The position numbers were made by a program, and so were the translations under genes. Shown here piece by piece: positions 1-8,185 of a stretch of 64,000 bases of DNA (positions are counted from its first letter, which is position 1; every line of letters begins with the position of its first letter). Origin of the DNA: Mucilaginibacter auburnensis (lineage in GTDB: Bacteria > Bacteroidota > Bacteroidia > Sphingobacteriales > Sphingobacteriaceae); the NCBI RefSeq assembly GCF_002797815.1, contig NZ_PGFJ01000002.1, forward strand, positions 558,001 through 622,000. Direction: 5' to 3'. The notes beneath the pieces are model-generated. The model was not told the DNA's origin. It did no database searches and saw nothing but the letters and a program-made list of their open reading frames with translations.

Positions 1-821
1 AGCGAAAGTGTAGCATCATATGCCTCGCTTAATAGGTTAAGGTTGATGCCAAAGCTGTTGTTTGCTGCCTGGGTTCCTGTTATAGATTGAAAACACAGGT
101 CAACGGGTGCCGCCTGCTCCAGCAATTGCATGGTGGTAGTAATGTGACTCAATACACAGGTTTGCGTGGGAATGGCAAACTGCTGCCTAACATTATCCAT
201 CATAATGAGTAGCGCAGAGGCCGTTGCGGGGCTATCAGTAGCCGGGTTAATGCCTATCACCGCGTCGCCGCTACCGAAAAGCAAACCATCAATTATACTG
301 GCGGCAATGCCTTTTAAATCATCAGTTGGATGGTTGGGCTGCAGGCGGGTGGAGAAGCGCCCTTTTAATCCAATGGTATTTCTAAACTTGGTAACTACCT
401 GTATTTTCTTCGCAACAGCAATCAGATCCTGATTGCGCATGAGCTTACAAACGGCCGCAGCCATTTCGGGCGTTATACCGGGCGATGCAGCGGCTATCAA
501 TTCACCATCCGTCTCATCATGCATTAGCCACTCATAAAATTCACCAACAGTTAAACTGCTAATAGCCAAAAAAGCCTCAGGCAGGTGACTATCAATAATT
601 AACCGCGTTACTTCATCATCCTCATAAGGTATTAGCGCCTCATTTAAGAAATTCTTTAATGGCACATCGGCCAAAGTTATCTGCGCTGCAACCCTTTCTT
701 CGTATGACGTAGCGCATACCCCCGCCAGCTCATCACCCGAGCGGTGGGGTGATGCCTTTGCCATTAGTGCTTTCAGGTCGGCAAAGCGGTATACCTTATT
801 TTTGATGGTATGGCGGTACAC
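1..821 (-). CDS. eutB: Ethanolamine ammonia-lyase large subunit (EutB), 3' end cut by window edge
   Basis: This gene encodes the catalytic large subunit of the adenosylcobalamin-dependent enzyme that splits ethanolamine into acetaldehyde and ammonia. Reading the minus strand from 821 gives an uninterrupted 273-residue frame that runs off the window. Its N-terminus (VYRHTIKNKVYRFADLK, then RSGDELAG and ERVAAQITLADVPL) is the typical EutB start, and the family is about 455-465 residues, so roughly 60% is present. The start is GTG at 819-821; an in-frame stop lies five codons upstream. It follows the ethanolamine permease by 46 bp in the same direction, so uptake and breakdown are probably co-transcribed. 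EutC would be expected beyond the left edge. The identification rests on recalled family sequence and is fairly secure. Confidence 0.9.
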   Translation of the reverse strand, partial: MYRHTIKNKVYRFADLKALMAKASPHRSGDELAGVCATSYEERVAAQITLADVPLKNFLNEALIPYEDDEVTRLIIDSHLPEAFLAISSLTVGEFYEWLMHDETDGELIAAASPGITPEMAAAVCKLMRNQDLIAVAKKIQVVTKFRNTIGLKGRFSTRLQPNHPTDDLKGIAASIIDGLLFGSGDAVIGINPATDSPATASALLIMMDNVRQQFAIPTQTCVLSHITTTMQLLEQAAPVDLCFQSITGTQAANNSFGINLNLLSEAYDATLS

Positions 822-867
822 GTTAGTCAGTTGTCATTAGTCATTGGTCATCCTGCTCAATCTTCGC
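822..867. repeat. Short GTCATTAGTCATTGGTCAT-type intergenic repeat
   Basis: The gap between the ethanolamine permease and eutB contains overlapping copies of a GTCATTAG/GTCATTGG heptamer-like unit (about 826-850). The same words, in both orientations, reappear at 24646-24755. This looks like a dispersed low-complexity intergenic repeat family. Its function is unknown. Confidence 0.5.
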
Positions 868-2184
868 CTATAGCTCATCCTTTAATTTCATTTTATGTTT
901 TCCTATCAGCATAAAAATGGCCAGAATAACTGCCAACAAAACAAAAAACATAAGGCTTATTTTAGGATTGAAAACGATGATTGAAAAAAGACAAACGGCA
1001 CATAGCGCCAACGCTATCCCCGGAAAAACCGGATAAAAAGGCGATCTGAAGGGTCGCTCCAAATCGGGTTCTTTTTTGCGGAGGATGAACAGGCTGATCA
1101 TGCTCATCATATACATAACCACAGCGCCGAGTACCGATAATACGATGATCTGCGCAGTTGAACCGGTGAGTATAGCTATAAAACTAACTCCCCCGGTTGC
1201 TATAATGGCCCAGTGCGGCGTTTTAAACCGATGATTGATAGTGGCAAGTTCCGCAGGCAGATAACCGCTACGCGCCATGGCAAATATTTGGCGCGATGAT
1301 GCCAGGATAATACCATGTAAAGATGCTATCAGACCAAACAAGCCTATACTGGCAAATATTTTGGTTAGTCCGTTGGTTTTACCCATTACCAAACCAATGG
1401 CTTCTGGCAGTGGGTAATCCAGGTTGGTAAGTTTGCGCCAGTCGGATACACCGCCGGTTAGTATCATTACCGCTAATGCCAGAAAAACTAAAGTAACTAA
1501 TGCAGATATGTAGCCTTTAGGAATATTGCGTTTAGGCTCTTTAACTTCTTCGGCCACCTGAGCCATGCCCTCTATGGCCAGGTAAAACCAAACCGCGAAG
1601 GGTAAAGCTGCAAATACCCCGCCCCAACCGAAGGGCATGGGGTCAGTAAGGTAATTGCTCATCTTAAAATTCGGCGCTATTACGCCTATATACAGCAGTA
1701 ATTCGCCTACTGCCAATATGGTAATGAACAATGAAAACATTGCCGACTCTTTAACACCAGATATATTCAGCAAAATAAAAACCAAGTTAAAAGCTAAAGC
1801 CGATTGAACAATAGGTATACCCGGATATAAAAAATGAATATAACTACCTAAAGAAACGGCTATTGCCGGAGTAGCCAACAAAAAATCAATAAGTGTGGCG
1901 TAACCTGCTATTAAACCGCCAAACGGCCCCATTGCCCGATAAGCATAAGCAAACGCACCGCCGGCATGTGGTATGGCCGAGGTGAGTTCGGTATAGCTGA
2001 AGATAAAGGTGATGTACATTACCGTAATGACCAATGTGGCAATGAGCATACCAATGGTGCCGGATACACCCCAACCATAGTTCCAGCCAAAATACTCACC
2101 CGAGATAACTAACCCTACCCCTATGGCCCACAAATGCACCGGCTTTAAAACGCGTTTTAATTGTTCGGTAGCGGGTTGTGCCAT
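868..2184 (-). CDS. eat: Ethanolamine permease, APC superfamily
   Basis: A 438-residue polytopic inner-membrane protein of the amino acid-polyamine-organocation superfamily with about 12 hydrophobic segments. The N-terminal stretch GVGLVISGEYFGWNYGWG is the APC TM1 signature in the form seen in ethanolamine permeases, and ALPFAVWFYLAIEGMAQVAE matches the central conserved helix. It most likely imports ethanolamine by cation symport. The gene immediately upstream of eutB on the same strand supports the substrate. No microcompartment shell genes are visible, so this would be the simple cytosolic route that uses ethanolamine as a nitrogen or carbon source. A related amino acid permease is the main alternative. 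Confidence 0.85.
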   Translation of the reverse strand: MAQPATEQLKRVLKPVHLWAIGVGLVISGEYFGWNYGWGVSGTIGMLIATLVITVMYITFIFSYTELTSAIPHAGGAFAYAYRAMGPFGGLIAGYATLIDFLLATPAIAVSLGSYIHFLYPGIPIVQSALAFNLVFILLNISGVKESAMFSLFITILAVGELLLYIGVIAPNFKMSNYLTDPMPFGWGGVFAALPFAVWFYLAIEGMAQVAEEVKEPKRNIPKGYISALVTLVFLALAVMILTGGVSDWRKLTNLDYPLPEAIGLVMGKTNGLTKIFASIGLFGLIASLHGIILASSRQIFAMARSGYLPAELATINHRFKTPHWAIIATGGVSFIAILTGSTAQIIVLSVLGAVVMYMMSMISLFILRKKEPDLERPFRSPFYPVFPGIALALCAVCLFSIIVFNPKISLMFFVLLAVILAIFMLIGKHKMKLKDEL

Positions 2185-2278
2185 GCGCTTGAAGATGTGT
2201 GATTACCGGCTTTAAGATAAGGAAAAACAAGCGGCAAAACAAAATGGTTACTCAAACATATCTAAATGAATACTTAAA

Positions 2279-2325
2279 AGTCTCCCCTTTCAGGGGGAGA
2301 TTTAGAGGGGGCTTCTACCCCCGCA
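2279..2325. repeat. C/G-rich palindromic repeat at the 3' end of dinB
   Basis: A run of CTCCCC, then GGGGGAGA, then TTTAGAGGGGGCT forms a hairpin-capable block. A near-identical block lies at 28288-28322. Here it covers the last codon and stop codon of dinB and the DNA just downstream, so it may act as an RNA 3' end. It belongs to a dispersed repeat family. Confidence 0.6.
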
Positions 2326-3499
2326 TAAACGGATTAAAATTCCTTGTGCCAATATTCATGCCTGCTGCACGGCAAATGGTTTTATCGCCGAATTTAAAGT
2401 TAATGTTATCCATAGCCTGGTACAATCTTATCTGCTCTTCATTATCTTCAAACAGATTAATTTGATAGCTGCCGCGGCAAAGGTTACTCATTCGCACACC
2501 TATCAATCGGATGGGTCTGTTTTGGTTCCATGCTTTTTTTAGGAGATTCTTTACGCCCGGTATTAAAATATGTTCTGCTGCGGTAAGCGGGATTTTTTCC
2601 TGAACAGTATGCGTTTCAAAATTGGCGTAACGCAGCTTAATGGCCAGGCAAGAGGTTACCAACCCTTCCCGACGAAGCTTCGATGCCAGTTCCTCCGTCA
2701 TAGATACCAATGAGGTTTCCAGTGTTTTCAGGTCGGCTACATTAGTATGGAAAGTATTTTCGGTCGACATGGATTTGCGTTCATGCTCCGACACTACCTC
2801 GCCTTCGTCCAGTCCGTGCGCTTTGTTCCATATATCCCGCCCGTGCTTGCCGAATATGGTTTCCAGAAAACGCACATCCGTTTTTTGCAGATGGCTGATC
2901 TTTTCAATACCATACTGATACAATTTCTGACATGCCTTTTCACCTAACATAGGTATTTTGCGTATAGGCAACGGCGCCATAAAAGCGGCCTCACTGCCGT
3001 GTGGTATTAATAATTGTCCGTTAGGCTTGGCTTCGTTAGTGGCCATTTTAGCCACTGTTTTAGTAGATGCCATACCGAAAGAAATGGGCAACCCGGTTTC
3101 TCGTATCACCCGCTGCCGCAATTCGGTAGCCAGTTGGTAGCTATCGTGGTAGCGGTCAATTCCGGTTAGGTCAATATAAAACTCATCAACCGAAGTTTTT
3201 TGATATAGCGGCACACTGTCATGAATGATCTCAGTCACCTCCCGCGAAGCTTCAGAATACAGACCATGCGAACCGCGGATAACAGTAGCGTGGGGGCACA
3301 GGCGCATGGCCTGTTTCATGGGCATAGCCGAATGGATGCCAAACTTCCGCGCTTCATAACTGCATGATGCCACTACCCCGCGCTCGGCCGATCCACCTAT
3401 TAAAACCGGTTTGCCTATCAGGTCGGGATTGAACTTGCGCTCAACAGAAACGAAGAACGAATCAAGGTCAATATGTACTATCCACCGCTTGTGTTCCAT
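2315..3499 (-). CDS. dinB: DNA polymerase IV (Y-family translesion polymerase)
   Basis: A 394-residue Y-family DNA polymerase that copies past damaged bases with low fidelity. The palm motif HIDLDSFFVSVE (Asp11) and SVDEFYIDLTG (Asp105, Glu106) supply the metal-binding carboxylates. Helix-hairpin-helix sequence around MLGEKACQKLYQYGI and a little-finger domain toward the C-terminus complete the usual architecture, and the length fits full DinB. The C-terminus lacks an obvious QLxLF-type clamp motif, although YQINLF occurs near residue 350 and may serve. It stands alone and is divergent from the 2H phosphoesterase gene, separated by 74 bp of AT-rich DNA. No LexA-like site was recognised. Confidence 0.95.
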   Translation of the reverse strand: MEHKRWIVHIDLDSFFVSVERKFNPDLIGKPVLIGGSAERGVVASCSYEARKFGIHSAMPMKQAMRLCPHATVIRGSHGLYSEASREVTEIIHDSVPLYQKTSVDEFYIDLTGIDRYHDSYQLATELRQRVIRETGLPISFGMASTKTVAKMATNEAKPNGQLLIPHGSEAAFMAPLPIRKIPMLGEKACQKLYQYGIEKISHLQKTDVRFLETIFGKHGRDIWNKAHGLDEGEVVSEHERKSMSTENTFHTNVADLKTLETSLVSMTEELASKLRREGLVTSCLAIKLRYANFETHTVQEKIPLTAAEHILIPGVKNLLKKAWNQNRPIRLIGVRMSNLCRGSYQINLFEDNEEQIRLYQAMDNINFKFGDKTICRAAGMNIGTRNFNPFMRG

Positions 3500-3573
3500 A
3501 ACACAAATATGGAAAAATAAATTTCATAATACTAATATTTTTAGCAAAATTGCGACCATTATTTGCGCACTAA

Positions 3574-4134
3574 ATGGAAAGCTATAAAGACTATTTAATG
3601 ATCATTTCGCCGCCCGCCGAGGTGATCAAGCAGATAAGTAAATACAAGCGGGCAAGCGCCAATAAAATTGGCCAATTTAAAGGCATGCATTCAACAGCGC
3701 ACATTAGCATTACGCATCAGCAACGTTGCAAGCCATTCATGGCTGAAGCTTTTATGTTACAAATGGAGAAGCGCTTAATGAGCATGCAGCCTGTTGAACT
3801 GCATATTAATGGCTTTGATTTTTTTAAACATGGCAACGTGGGTTTTACTATTTATGCCACCGTTACCCCCTCGCCATCCAACCCTGCCTGGTTTAAATTA
3901 CTACGGAAGCAAATGGGCATAAAGCTGCCTAATTTTGTACCACATATTACAGTGGCTAAAAATATACCGCCATCGGCGTTCAAAAAGTTATGGCCCTATT
4001 TTGAGAACGACAAGTACAATGCCGTATTTAAAGCGAATACACTCACTATTTTACACCGCGAAACATTTGTAGAAGGCGCTGAGTGGCGGCCCTTTAAAGA
4101 GCTTTACTTTGGCAACAGGCTAATGCCTTTTTAA
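3574..4134 (+). CDS. 2'-5' RNA ligase/2H phosphoesterase superfamily protein
   Basis: A 186-residue protein with the two-histidine signature of the 2H superfamily: H43-I-S within TAHISITH and H124-I-T within VPHITVAK, about 80 residues apart, as in LigT/ThpR and YjcG-like enzymes. Members hydrolyse or form 2',5' or cyclic phosphodiester bonds in RNA or nucleotides. The exact substrate cannot be told from sequence. The start at 3574 follows an AT-rich leader containing TTTG at 3562-3565. It is divergent from dinB and 57 bp upstream of an unrelated secreted protein. The family call is secure; the reaction is not. Confidence 0.8.
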   Translation: MESYKDYLMIISPPAEVIKQISKYKRASANKIGQFKGMHSTAHISITHQQRCKPFMAEAFMLQMEKRLMSMQPVELHINGFDFFKHGNVGFTIYATVTPSPSNPAWFKLLRKQMGIKLPNFVPHITVAKNIPPSAFKKLWPYFENDKYNAVFKANTLTILHRETFVEGAEWRPFKELYFGNRLMPF

Positions 4135-4191
4135 CTATGATTTAAATGCAAATACTTAATTTTACCAAAACACAACAAAATCAATATCAAT

Positions 4192-4713
4192 ATGAAAAAA
4201 CTTAGCCTTTTATTTTTTGTACTGGCCATGGCCTGTACAACAGCCTTCGCGCAAATTACCAAAGAGCAAAATATTGCCGAGTGGACCCGCGCCAAAGCTT
4301 ACACCAAAGCGTATTTAGATGCCATGCCTGCCGATGGCTATGCTTTTAAAGCAACACCCGATGTGCGTTCTTTCGCGCAGCAAATGTTGCACTTGGCAGG
4401 CGCTAACTATATGTTTTCGGCGAGTGCGGCAGGCAAAACACCTCCGGCAGAAACTGCTAAATTAGATGAAACAGTTCCGCAAACTAAAGAGGCGGTAACC
4501 AAAGCTGTTTTGGCCAGCTACGATTATGTAATAGATATTATTAAAAGCATCCCTGCCGAGCAAATGAGCCAGGAGGTCACCTTCTTTAACATGAAGGCCA
4601 CCAGAGGCCTGGTTTTGGCAAAAGCTTTTGAGCACCAAACACATCATCGCGGTCAGACAACGCCTTACCTGCGTTTAAAAGGTGTTACGCCACCGCAGGA
4701 AATGTTATTTTAA
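4192..4713 (+). CDS. Secreted DinB-fold (YfiT/DinB-like) metal-binding protein
   Basis: A 173-residue protein with a Sec signal peptide (about residues 1-20, cleavage after TTAFA) followed by a four-helix DinB-like domain. His67 (MLHLAG), His148 and His152 (EHQTHH) form the three-histidine metal site typical of the DinB/YfiT superfamily, which has no relation to DNA polymerase IV despite the name. Members include metal-dependent hydrolases and thiol transferases; the reaction here is unknown. A signal peptide is less usual in this fold but is seen in Bacteroidota. The gene ends 8 bp before a strong bidirectional terminator. Confidence 0.8.
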   Translation: MKKLSLLFFVLAMACTTAFAQITKEQNIAEWTRAKAYTKAYLDAMPADGYAFKATPDVRSFAQQMLHLAGANYMFSASAAGKTPPAETAKLDETVPQTKEAVTKAVLASYDYVIDIIKSIPAEQMSQEVTFFNMKATRGLVLAKAFEHQTHHRGQTTPYLRLKGVTPPQEMLF

Positions 4714-4714
4714 G

Positions 4715-4755
4715 AAAAAAAATCTCCTTCCGAAACCGGAAGGAGATTTTTTTAG
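4715..4755. terminator. Bidirectional rho-independent terminator
   Basis: A perfect 12-bp stem (4721-4732 with 4737-4748) with an AAAC loop is flanked by an A-run on the left and a T-run on the right. It sits between two convergent genes ending at 4713 and 4765, so it can terminate both. Confidence 0.9.
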
Positions 4756-4764
4756 TTCAATGCC

Positions 4765-5319
4765 TTACAAGCCAAATCCGTACGCCAGTCGCAGCCCAAT
4801 AAAACCTGCGCTATTACTACCGGTTTTTGATAGGTTTTCATATCGTACCCCCAAATCCCATTTGTCACCTGCATAACCCACGCCCGGCGAAGCTATAAAT
4901 TGCGAGCCGCCGCCGCCGTTATCAACCTGCAATGCCACCCCTATCTCTCCACTAAAATATACGTTTGAAGAAACAAAGGATTTAACACCTGCCTTTACCG
5001 GGATAAGGTCGAGCTTATTTTCCATAGTATTATACTGACCGGGTAAGCCAGACGGTATCCGTATTTCCTTGGTGAAAAAGTGGTATATACCTGTAGTAAA
5101 GGTAACTGCTACATTTTCTGACACTCCATATTGTAGTCTCGGCGTTAGGCCTAAACCAAAGTTGGCCGTATTGGTTAAATTGCCCACAGGTAAAATTCCA
5201 TCCAACCCAATACCAAACTTTAGTTTGCTTTCGGGTAAAGATTGTGCTTTGGCGCTATTATTCACGAAAAACATAGCTAATACAGTTGCAGCTATTAGTT
5301 TTGTTGAAGTTATCTTCAT
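4765..5319 (-). CDS. Outer-membrane beta-barrel protein, small
   Basis: About 184 residues, starting at the ATG at 5319, which gives a clean signal peptide (MKITSTKLIAATVLAMFFVNNSAKAQ, shown here only as the leader spanning residues 1-26). An upstream ATG at 5349 adds ten residues ahead of the leader and is less likely. The mature part alternates short aromatic/hydrophobic strands with Gly-rich turns (for example YGVSENVAVTFTTGIYHFF) and ends in LRLAYGFGL, typical of an 8-stranded OmpW/OmpA-like barrel. Its role is unknown. It is convergent with the DinB-fold gene. Confidence 0.7.
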   Translation of the reverse strand: MKITSTKLIAATVLAMFFVNNSAKAQSLPESKLKFGIGLDGILPVGNLTNTANFGLGLTPRLQYGVSENVAVTFTTGIYHFFTKEIRIPSGLPGQYNTMENKLDLIPVKAGVKSFVSSNVYFSGEIGVALQVDNGGGGSQFIASPGVGYAGDKWDLGVRYENLSKTGSNSAGFIGLRLAYGFGL

Positions 5320-5494
5320 ATTGTGTTGATGGTTTATTGTTGACGGCAAAATTGAATAATAATTTCAGTTAACCTTCTGCTTGGCGCAAAATCTACCTTA
5401 TAAGTCAGTATTTGCGTATTTATTCTTTAACAACAATACACCTTTAAGTTGTAAATTAGCTTTACTCTTCCAAACCAATTATAAACCTATTTTT

Positions 5495-7348
5495 ATGGCT
5501 AATATTACTATTACAAAGGGCTCCGGCTTTTTTAACATTTACAATACCTATACAGGGCAGGAAACCACTACCGGAGACTACCCATTGAACTGCGCGCGCT
5601 TTATTTATTACACTAATACAGTTGTAATTAAAAACATCTACACCGATGCTGATATCGTTCCGGAACTGGCTTACACGGCTTATATTAACGGAAGTACAGG
5701 CCAGAATTTTGTTAATGCAGCTGCATTTAAATCCTATGTGCAGCAAGCCGCGTTCGCATCACCTTGCTGCGAAAAAACGCTTAGCGCTCCAATTTTAACT
5801 GCAGGCACAACCGGCACAAGCAATATTCCGTTAACTTTATCTGCTGTGCCACATGCTACCCAATATATTATCCAACGTGCTAATGATAGCAACTTTACCA
5901 GCGGCTTAACGCAAGTGTATGCAGGTTCGGCAACAACATTCAATGATACAGGGTTGCCAGCTAACAGTACTTTTTACTACCGTACCCAGGCATCTGCGCA
6001 AGGCGATGGCTATCTGAACAGCGAATGGAGCAATGCAGTTGCCGCTACAACACAGGAAAGTTATAGTCATATTTACAATGTAGGGGCAGGTAGCGGCAAT
6101 CTCACTATTGATGGCAATTCGGCAACTTATATGGATAACGCATTAATAGTTATAGCCCCGGGCGTTTATGGCACCATCAATATTCAAAACCTTAATCCGG
6201 CTACCAGGATCACTATTAGAAATGGCAACGGCGTTGTGGCTATGGACGGTGGCAATTATCCGGGCGGAACTACCAATATTTACGCGGGCTTAAATTACAG
6301 CAATTGCAGTAACCTGCTCATCAGCGGCAGCGGCTCGGCAGATGCATTTGGGTTTTATATTCATGATAACAGCTACCGGCCAACTTCCATATCCGGCACC
6401 AATAAAAATGTAACGCTGCAATGTTTCAGCTACAAAAATATTGGCGATTACCCAATTATTATATACGGCAGCAGCGCCGTTTGGAACGGTACCGATGCTT
6501 CTATAAAAAACATGGGACTGAAGTTTTTGAATAATCAATTTGACAACTGCAACGGCACCATTCAATTAGGTGGGCAAGTAACCACTACACAGGTAACCGA
6601 CCTTACTAAAAACATTGAGTTTGGTTTTAACAACTGGATGAACTGCGACTCGGGCAACCTGGTTTTTGCAGGGGCCACGGATGCCATGAAGATTCACGAC
6701 AATACCTTCAACAATATTAATGCTACCAACAATAATGATAATGGCTTCTTCCTGCTGATAGGTAATGCCAATTATTATCGCAACTACGCCAACAGCTACC
6801 AGGGGCATGCCATAAGGTTGTGGTCAATTAGTTTTGGCAGTACGCCTGCCGAGTGTTTAATTTACGATAACATCAACATTGGCTCGCGCAAATATAGTCC
6901 GTTTGAATGGCAGTCAACCGAGGGCTTGAACGTTCCTGCAGCACCCAACACCACCTATGTTAACATTAAAATATGCAACAACACTGCCGGCGACCTCAAC
7001 TATGAGCATAATTCCAGCTTTGGTGCCTGCCTAGTTGACAATTATGCCATGCCTGCAGGCTCAACCCAGGAAGTATATAATAATATGCTGTACAACACCT
7101 TTACATCAACGGGCATTAACCACCGCATATTCCAGTTCTCTGATTCGGCTTTAGAAGCGCAGGCTGTGGCAAATAAAAATATCTATTATGCCGATGAGGT
7201 GGCCGCCGGCTTTGATGAAGTAACCCTTATGTTAAGTAACGCCTCGCCCGCCAAAAACGCAGGGCTAAGCGGGCATTTGATAGATCCTTTAGATTATCAT
7301 AAACTGCCGTTTAATCCGGCTTCTCCTTCTATTGGGGCAGTGCAGTAA
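5495..7348 (+). CDS. Fibronectin type III plus right-handed beta-helix protein
   Basis: A 617-residue protein using the ATG at 5495, whose MANITITKGSGFFNIYN start is more plausible than the extension to 5381. Residues about 92-185 resemble a fibronectin type III domain (PILTAGTTG to SNAVAATT). The remainder is Asn/Gly-rich with repeated NxT and INxxN rungs, matching the parallel beta-helix fold of pectate-lyase-like proteins. No catalytic residues could be assigned. It lacks a signal peptide and a recognisable type IX secretion C-terminal domain, which is odd for such an architecture. A polysaccharide-binding or adhesin role is possible but unproven. Confidence 0.65.
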   Translation: MANITITKGSGFFNIYNTYTGQETTTGDYPLNCARFIYYTNTVVIKNIYTDADIVPELAYTAYINGSTGQNFVNAAAFKSYVQQAAFASPCCEKTLSAPILTAGTTGTSNIPLTLSAVPHATQYIIQRANDSNFTSGLTQVYAGSATTFNDTGLPANSTFYYRTQASAQGDGYLNSEWSNAVAATTQESYSHIYNVGAGSGNLTIDGNSATYMDNALIVIAPGVYGTINIQNLNPATRITIRNGNGVVAMDGGNYPGGTTNIYAGLNYSNCSNLLISGSGSADAFGFYIHDNSYRPTSISGTNKNVTLQCFSYKNIGDYPIIIYGSSAVWNGTDASIKNMGLKFLNNQFDNCNGTIQLGGQVTTTQVTDLTKNIEFGFNNWMNCDSGNLVFAGATDAMKIHDNTFNNINATNNNDNGFFLLIGNANYYRNYANSYQGHAIRLWSISFGSTPAECLIYDNINIGSRKYSPFEWQSTEGLNVPAAPNTTYVNIKICNNTAGDLNYEHNSSFGACLVDNYAMPAGSTQEVYNNMLYNTFTSTGINHRIFQFSDSALEAQAVANKNIYYADEVAAGFDEVTLMLSNASPAKNAGLSGHLIDPLDYHKLPFNPASPSIGAVQ

Positions 7349-7400
7349 TTACAAACCATTTCAATTTCAACTTGTTAAACCTTTATAAACTCAAACAATT

Positions 7401-7586
7401 ATGAAAACGATAGTAATTCCCGGCGACCCACACACCCTAACTGCAGTAATGGTAAATCAAACAGAAGAGTTTCATGACCATGAGGTGGTGCAGCTGCAAT
7501 CATCAGACGGCTTGCATACGGTTGAGAAAACCATCTTCCGCGTGGTTGACGGCGGCGAAGACCAGTGGGAACTGCAGTTTGAATAA
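7401..7586 (+). CDS. Small conserved-looking hypothetical protein, 61 aa
   Basis: A 61-residue acidic protein beginning MKTIVIPGDPHTLTAVMVNQ and ending QWELQFE. It starts 52 bp after the beta-helix gene and is preceded by an AT-rich leader. Coding-like codon use and lack of a competing frame support it being real. No domain was recognised. It might be co-transcribed with the beta-helix protein. Confidence 0.5.
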   Translation: MKTIVIPGDPHTLTAVMVNQTEEFHDHEVVQLQSSDGLHTVEKTIFRVVDGGEDQWELQFE

Positions 7587-7669
7587 CACGCTAAATAGCA
7601 AGAAATAAATACGAGGTGCCCATTGCACAAAGTGAACTATTGTTAGTCGGATAATTTATATCTTTAATT

Positions 7670-8035
7670 ATGAACACACCGGCTAAAGTATTGGTTGCTT
7701 TTGTAGCTATTGAGCACCTTTTAATTTTATGGATAGAGATGTTTGCCTGGGAAACCGCAGGCAAAAAAGTATTTAAAAGCTTACCCGAAAATCTTTTTTC
7801 ATCTACTAAAACATTGGCTGCCAATCAGGGCCTGTACAATGGCTTTCTTTCGGCCGGCCTTATCTGGAGTTTGATCATTGGCGATGCCATTTGGCAAAAC
7901 AACGTAGCGCTGTTTTTTTTAGGATGTGTTATAGTGGCGGGGATTTACGGTGCGGCAACCTCATCCATCAAAATATTTTTTGTGCAGGCACTACCGGCTA
8001 TAATTGCTTTGGCGGTGGTTTACTTGAGCCGGTAG
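7670..8035 (+). CDS. DUF1304 family integral membrane protein
   Basis: A 121-residue protein with four predicted transmembrane helices. The sequence ANQGLYNGFLSAGLIW and the N-terminal AIEHLLILWIEMFAW are typical of the DUF1304 family, whose function is unknown. A TATCTTTA sequence at 7659-7666 just before the ATG resembles the Bacteroidota -7 box (TAnnTTTG), so the leader would be very short. It is convergent with the fructosamine kinase gene, with a repeat element between them. Confidence 0.85.
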   Translation: MNTPAKVLVAFVAIEHLLILWIEMFAWETAGKKVFKSLPENLFSSTKTLAANQGLYNGFLSAGLIWSLIIGDAIWQNNVALFFLGCVIVAGIYGAATSSIKIFFVQALPAIIALAVVYLSR

Positions 8036-8063
8036 TTTAATATGATTTATAATAAAATAGTTG

Positions 8064-8185
8064 AAAAAAATCGTTTCATCCGTCTCATTTTCGTTTCACT
8101 AAAAATAAGCAAATATCTTATTATTTGGTAGTTACGAAAAATATCGTTTCAAATCGTCTCACCCACACAATGAGACGATGAGACG
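8064..8185 (+). repeat. 122-bp element of CGTYTCA heptamers, copy 1
   Basis: It contains five forward heptamers (CGTTTCA or CGTCTCA) and then two inverted ones (TGAGACG). The right end forms a hairpin with the arms ATCGTCTCA and TGAGACGAT. A second copy of the same size and order lies in the opposite orientation at 47410-47533. The element abuts the stop codon of the fructosamine kinase gene. No coding potential was seen. It is a candidate REP/MITE-like or protein-binding element. Confidence 0.8.

Noticed and set aside
4192..4713. Possible DNA polymerase IV (DinB) by name
   Set aside because: It belongs to the unrelated DinB/YfiT metal-binding fold; the true polymerase IV is at 2315-3499.
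5381..5494. N-terminal extension of the beta-helix protein
   Set aside because: The extra 38 residues are hydrophobic and mixed without a signal cleavage site, and the ATG at 5495 fits better.
8064..8185. Heptamer element as a transposon with a coding gene
   Set aside because: At 122 bp it has no coding potential, and no target-site duplication is evident, so only a non-coding repeat is supported.
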